The notes beneath the pieces were generated by a model that worked only from the letters and a program-made list of their open reading frames with translations, was not told the DNA's origin and did not search any database. The position numbers were made by a program, and so were the translations under genes. Shown here piece by piece: positions 59,201 to 64,000 of a stretch of 64,000 bases of DNA. Origin of the DNA: Limonium bicolor (taxonomy: Eukaryota > Streptophyta > Magnoliopsida > Caryophyllales > Plumbaginaceae); NCBI GenBank assembly GCA_023374045.1, contig CM041780.1, positions 171,178,085 to 171,242,084 on the forward strand. Reading direction: 5' to 3'. Every line of letters starts with the position of its first letter. The stretch's first letter is position 1.

Positions 59201-61893
59201 TGTTCTTATTATATAAACCATCATAAAATAAGTAAAATACTTCTACATCTGAACGTGAGGTGGATTAGTAAGTCTATATTTAATCATTTCTTAACATTTA
59301 TGGTAGTGAGATATAACTTGATGTTTTAAGATAGAATCATTAAAAGGATTAAGATATATTTTATATTAAACGATGATTTGAATTTATCTAAACAATTATC
59401 CTTAAGTTTCTTAGAATTAGATAAGCCATATAAAATACATTTATTACCAATATTCATGATGTGAGTTTACAGTTAAGTGAGGGGTATTTAGTAGTGAGAA
59501 TTTATAGGAAGGTTTATAAATAGGAATTTGGTACTTAAAACCTTTGAACCTTTTTATTAGAAAAACTAAGTTACATAAGATATTATATTGATATACTTTA
59601 CGGTAATGGGAAATAATGATATGTTGTTTTGAATATAAAATATGAGAATTTTCATAATGGTTTATCTTATTAAATAATTAACAATTTCACTTGCGAACCA
59701 GAATTTAATTCTCTGATAAATTCTACTCTATGTAGGTATATTGTCCATCCTAAATACAATAAAGGAAATTTGTTTATTAGGTTATTTCTTTGAAACCTTA
59801 GGTTTTGTAAAACAATTTAAAACAATTTAAGGCTTAAGTTTATTGAAGTTTAGTACAAAAGGATTATACATAGTCTATAGAGTGTATGTGTGTAAAAATA
59901 AAACAAAATTTAGGAGATTAAAGGTAAGTAAGGATACATAAAAGGTTATATTTAAACACCTTATTATATAGGTAATAATTAAGCAAATAATGTACCTTGT
60001 GAATACTAAATGTAAGAGTTCGATAAGTCTAAGTTAACTATAATATAGTTGTTTCAATATGAGAGGTAATTCAACATCTTATGGCAAGATTATTAGACGG
60101 TTATAATAGGAAGTCATTCTGAACTAAGGGTATGATAATTGAGTTTAGTGGCTCAATTAAGTTATAATAAATTGTATCTACAACATTATGATTTCAATAT
60201 ACAAGATGTAGATCTTAATTAAGTTAAGGGAAAGACTTAATCATAATGGGTTATCTAGTAGGTAATGTTTGAATACATAATTTTTACATTGTGGGATAGT
60301 AGTATAGTATTCTGAGTCTTGAATGTGAGGATTGTGGTTAAGTATGAATAAAGTGGATAGGAGTGGACATTTAGCAAATGTTAATCGAATACATTCCTTG
60401 ATCTTACCACCTTGGGCTATACAACGTTCTCAGATAACTCAAAGATTATACATAACATTTAAGTGAGAGCTTAAAAGATAATTGAGACTTTGAAATAAGA
60501 GTAAGAAGTTTATTTAAGCGTAAATAGGCTACAAGTGATTGATGATAGATTACCTTTAATATTCTTCAGAGTACTGTTGATTGTTTGCGCAAGTTGTCTA
60601 GAACTGCTACAGCATTACCCAGGTACGATTTCTCGTACTCAGCTTGATGTGTTTTGGACTTTATGGAATGTTTTGTACGATTTCTCGTACTACGTTATTT
60701 TGTTTTTGCTGATGACTTGTGGAATGTTTTGGGAAACGCTAACTGACCTTAAGAGGAACTTCTAAAAGGAAATGGTTGTGTGACTGACTCAGCTTGTGTG
60801 ACTAACTGAGCCTTGGATGTGGAACTCACTTGGGTATTGGTTTCTTCTATTTGGTGTCCCGTTAGACATTGACTGCTTAGGGTTTACGCTTCTGCACTCT
60901 GTAGGACTGAGTGTTTTGGTATTGCTCTGGGTAGTTGGTGATCTAGTGGGAATTTGGAAAAGGTCAATCTTGGAAATCTTTCTTTCGACGTGCGCGCGTC
61001 TTCAATGGTAACAACAGGGGGCTGTATATCCCTCGCCCATAGGGGCATTGATATTTAACAGCAGGGGGCTGTATATCCCTCGTCCATCAGGACATTTTTA
61101 ATTTAACAGCAGGGGGCTGTATATCCCTCGCCCATAGGGGCATTGATATTTAACAGCAGAGGGCTGTATATCCCTCGTCCACCAGGACATTTAAATCTGA
61201 CAGCAGGGGGCTGTATATCCCTCGTCCATATGGACATTGATATCTGGCGGTGGGGGCCATCTCTCCCAATTGAATTATTCCACTCTTGAGTTATTGGTTC
61301 TTGGATCTATCTTATTATTCCTAGTCCTTTGTGACTATCTGAGTCTTTATACTCCGAACGGGAATTGGTTCTAACATCAACAATGGATGCTTACTAACTA
61401 TGTGTGACTACTTAAGTGGATGACTTGTTTTGGAAGTTCTCTATCTCTACCTTTGTCTTGTTTTCTTTTCTCTTTAACTTGATTGTTTTGAAGTGCTTTA
61501 TCTCTGTTTTACTTTCAAGAGTTTAATTTCAAGTTACTGTTTATTTTGAGGAGTTATGTTTTAAAGATTATTTTGGAGAATTGTACCAGTTCCATTCCAG
61601 GGAACTGACTCACCCCTCCCGGGGTGGGCTGCTTGGTTTCATCTTGCAGGTAAATTGATTTACAGGTGGCCACGAAGAGCATGAGTGATTAGGATGGGAC
61701 TAGGTTTATGGAGAGTGAATGTACTTTATTATTGTTATGTTAATGTTAAGTTTTCTCGAAGTTCAGACCGTAACTTAGTTAATTGTAAAGTTGTTGTAAT
61801 TGGTGAGGTTGGTACCGGGTGTTTGGAGCCCGATGGTCTGTAGCACCTTTAGTTTATTTTCCGCTGTTGTTTTATTATTATAGGGGTGTTACA
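56297..61893 (+). repeat. LTR2 of element D (5597 bp)
   Basis: Same ends and landmarks as LTR1 with scattered small differences. The main length difference comes from five instead of three hairpin units at 61010-61248. Confidence 0.93.
61010..61248 (+). repeat. 47-bp hairpin array, 5 units (LTR2 of D)
   Basis: Units start at 61010, 61057, 61105, 61152 and 61199. Their small stems read GCCC/GGGC, GTCC/GGAC, GCCC/GGGC, GTCC/GGAC and GTCC/GGAC. Confidence 0.9.
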
Positions 61894-64000
61894 GAAAGTG
61901 GTATCAGAGCGTAGTTACGCTCTGAACCCGAGAAAACAAGCCGAGTGAAATATTTAGATTATAGGTGCACTTAAAACTGGGGAACTGGGGTAGAATTGGG
62001 AAGTGAGGACTCCAGTAAGGCACGACTCCTAACCCTTTTTGGAATTGTGAATGATTCCTTTACACACTTTCCTTTTGTGAATGTTTGTTGAGTGTGATGT
62101 GTTGTTATACCGTTCCAACAATAAACTACGGAAAATATATATATATATATATAAGTTTGGAACATCCTATATTAAGTACGATAAGATTTTAGTTGAGATA
62201 AACCAATTATTAAGCTACTTTTCAAAAGCATACTCATGGAGAATACATTGCTAAAAATGCAATCCTTTAAAAGCTAGTACACAAATTCCTAGAATTTTAA
62301 AGAATACTTTTGGTTGAAAACAGTATACAAATAGAACTTTACATAACTAAATTAGTATTGATATTATGTGAAAGTACTTCAACTCCTTTAAAGTTTGAAA
62401 ATAAATCTCATGAACTACTTGGTATCAATTTATTACCTAAAGATAATGTTTAAGATAAATCTTAAGTCTAGAAAATTATTAAGCTAACAAAAACTAGTAG
62501 CGTATTAGAAAAGATCAACATATGAACTTGTAAAACACATTAAAACTCTATGTTAACTTTAAAAAGAAAACACATAAACCTAACACTCTACGGGAAGTGC
62601 CTGGTGCGACGAACTCCTGGGCCAAAAGTAGTGGGGGTGCACACCCACTGCTGGAAGTTTAGGGGCTAGACAAGCCTTGTCATCTGACCGGAAATAATCT
62701 TCCATGGAGGTGATGGATTGTGTTGAACTTGAGGGGAAGTGGTGGTAAGACGTTACCATCATGAAATCTTGAGCTAGGCATATTTCATTGCTAGCCACAA
62801 TGAACAATTCAAAATTTATATCTTAATATCCAGTATTAAATTCATACATGTAAAGGATTTATTGAGTTAAATCTTTGGTGAAAAAAATACCTATATATGG
62901 AGGAAGTGAATTTAAAATTTGGGTACTTCAAGGTAGAACATCTACCCCTTGTTGAATATAAAAACCATTAAAGGAAGTTACTTAAAGATTAAGTGAAGAG
63001 AAGAGTAACACTAAACTAAATACCATTGATCCTTAAATACTCGGAATATTGAGCATCTAGTGAGAAATTGAGAATTACTTAAAGATTTGGAAATCCTCAT
63101 GTTTATTTAGAAGTTTAACCTTATACATAGATAAAATCTTAGAAGTCACACTAAGAGTGATATTTTCAAAAGCCACCATTGTCTAAGGGGGTACTAAGAT
63201 TTAATAATCAGGAGAATACTTACATAGAACAAACCTTAAGAAAAATAATTACCAAGAGTGAGTGAGTTTTCATTAGACTAGCTCACTTGACTTAAAATTT
63301 TATATAGAGTCCCTACCTTAAAAAAATAAATATAATATATAAATTTTAAGATAAAGGAATCAGATTTTGGAAGAACTTCCTAAAATTCTGCCTTGAGTGA
63401 AGCTATATAATAAGTAAATTTTATAAAGTAAACACTGAATGAATCGTCTAAAATACGATAGTTAATTAAAAAAACAATTGAAACTTGAAAAGTCACAGGA
63501 AATATTTATCTTATAGAGTTTTAACATATGGTTGACTAATAAACCTCTGAAGATAATTTTGGAATATTATTGAGGATTATTAAATGATCGGGAATATTAT
63601 GTTAAACTACTCAAGTACGTTACACCTGGTTTATAGCTTGGTAATATAATTGATATGATAAATGATCATATATGGACATATAATTCGTATCAGTCATTAA
63701 ATGAATGGATAATAATCATAAGATAAAATTTTATAACCACCAAGGAAATACAAATACATAACAATCAAGAGATACAGATATATGTAACGATCAGAGATAA
63801 AATCAACGGTGCATTAAAATTCACAACAAAGCTGGTTAATAAGGTGTTGAATTCTTTGAATGTGTCGTTAGTAGCGGTACGAGGGCGTACCTTAGCTCTT
63901 TTAAGGGGGATATGCTGGCATACTCCTCCTTCGTTATCTCATCCGGATTATGCCTCGTTGCATTGTTAGTAATGAGAGGTGTATGTATGTACGTAGTTTT
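61894..64000 (+). other. D interior 2 (runs off the window)
   Basis: Primer site TGGTATCAGAGC at 61899-61910, then the same sequence as interior 1 but without element E: the empty TTAAC site is near 62553. The first purine-tract module is near 63900. The window ends about 250 bp before where a third LTR would be expected. Confidence 0.88.

Larger units (their letters stand above)
43172..64000 (+). mobile_element. Non-autonomous Tekay-type element D in tandem form (LTR-interior-LTR-interior)
   Basis: LTR1 43172-48678, interior 1 48679-56296 (holding copy E), LTR2 56297-61893, interior 2 61894-64000 and beyond. Both interiors begin with the tRNA-Met primer site and match base for base over long stretches. 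Without E the interior is about 2.36 kb and codes for nothing recognisable. Insertion into C's LTR is flanked on the left by AACGT. Confidence 0.9.

Noticed and set aside
61010..61248. CRISPR-like look of regularly spaced repeats
   Set aside because: Units are direct tandem repeats without unique spacers, in a plant LTR with no cas genes.

Overview
Repeat-rich plant nuclear DNA, most likely from heterochromatin of a large flowering-plant genome. No single-copy host gene, rRNA, tRNA or CRISPR array is visible. Nearly every base belongs to LTR retrotransposons (LTR: long terminal repeat) inserted into each other. The lineages are recognisable by tRNA-Met primer sites (TGGTATCAGAGC), TGAAATACCCC...GGGGTGTTACA LTR ends and a chromodomain integrase (Tekay/Del-like chromoviruses), and by TGATAAG... 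LTRs, a TGGCGCCGTTGCCGGGG primer site and Athila-type Gag-Pol (Athila-like elements).

Layout. 1-8521: 3' part of Tekay-like copy A (AlkB domain, protease, RT, RNase H, integrase-chromodomain, 4.1-kb 3' LTR). 8555-11061: solo LTR G. 11062-20323: Athila-like copy F (clipped 5' LTR, gag, pol, start of the 3' LTR). 20324-27214: Tekay-like copy B, same family as A, inserted in F's 3' LTR (5' LTR, gag, AlkB, start of protease). 27215-43171: copy C, reverse strand, inserted in B's protease; it has long LTRs and a non-coding interior, and itself carries an Athila-type solo LTR H (32636-34680). 43172-64000: copy D, inserted in C's second LTR, with 5.5-kb LTRs and a short non-coding interior, arranged as LTR-interior-LTR-interior. 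49341-54598: copy E, a recent non-autonomous Athila-like element inside D's first interior. The deepest nesting is F > B > C > D > E.

Most notable biology. Family A/B carries a cassette for an AlkB-type 2-oxoglutarate/Fe(II) dioxygenase, closely resembling plant ALKBH1, between Gag's zinc knuckles and the protease. In B the gag frame is interrupted by two short AT-rich GT...AG intervals that look like spliceosomal introns. The AlkB cassette also lies between a GT donor and an AG acceptor whose removal joins gag to protease in the pol reading frame. The Tekay-type LTRs also hold strong splice-donor and splice-acceptor sequences, and the interval between them contains arrays of hairpins whose stems change in a compensatory way. 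The working picture is a retrotransposon family that uses splicing and RNA structure and has captured a nucleic-acid demethylase/repair enzyme. This is inference from sequence only. All Tekay and Athila coding regions seen here are damaged, and repeat copies often differ by small indels, so some frameshifts could be assembly errors.
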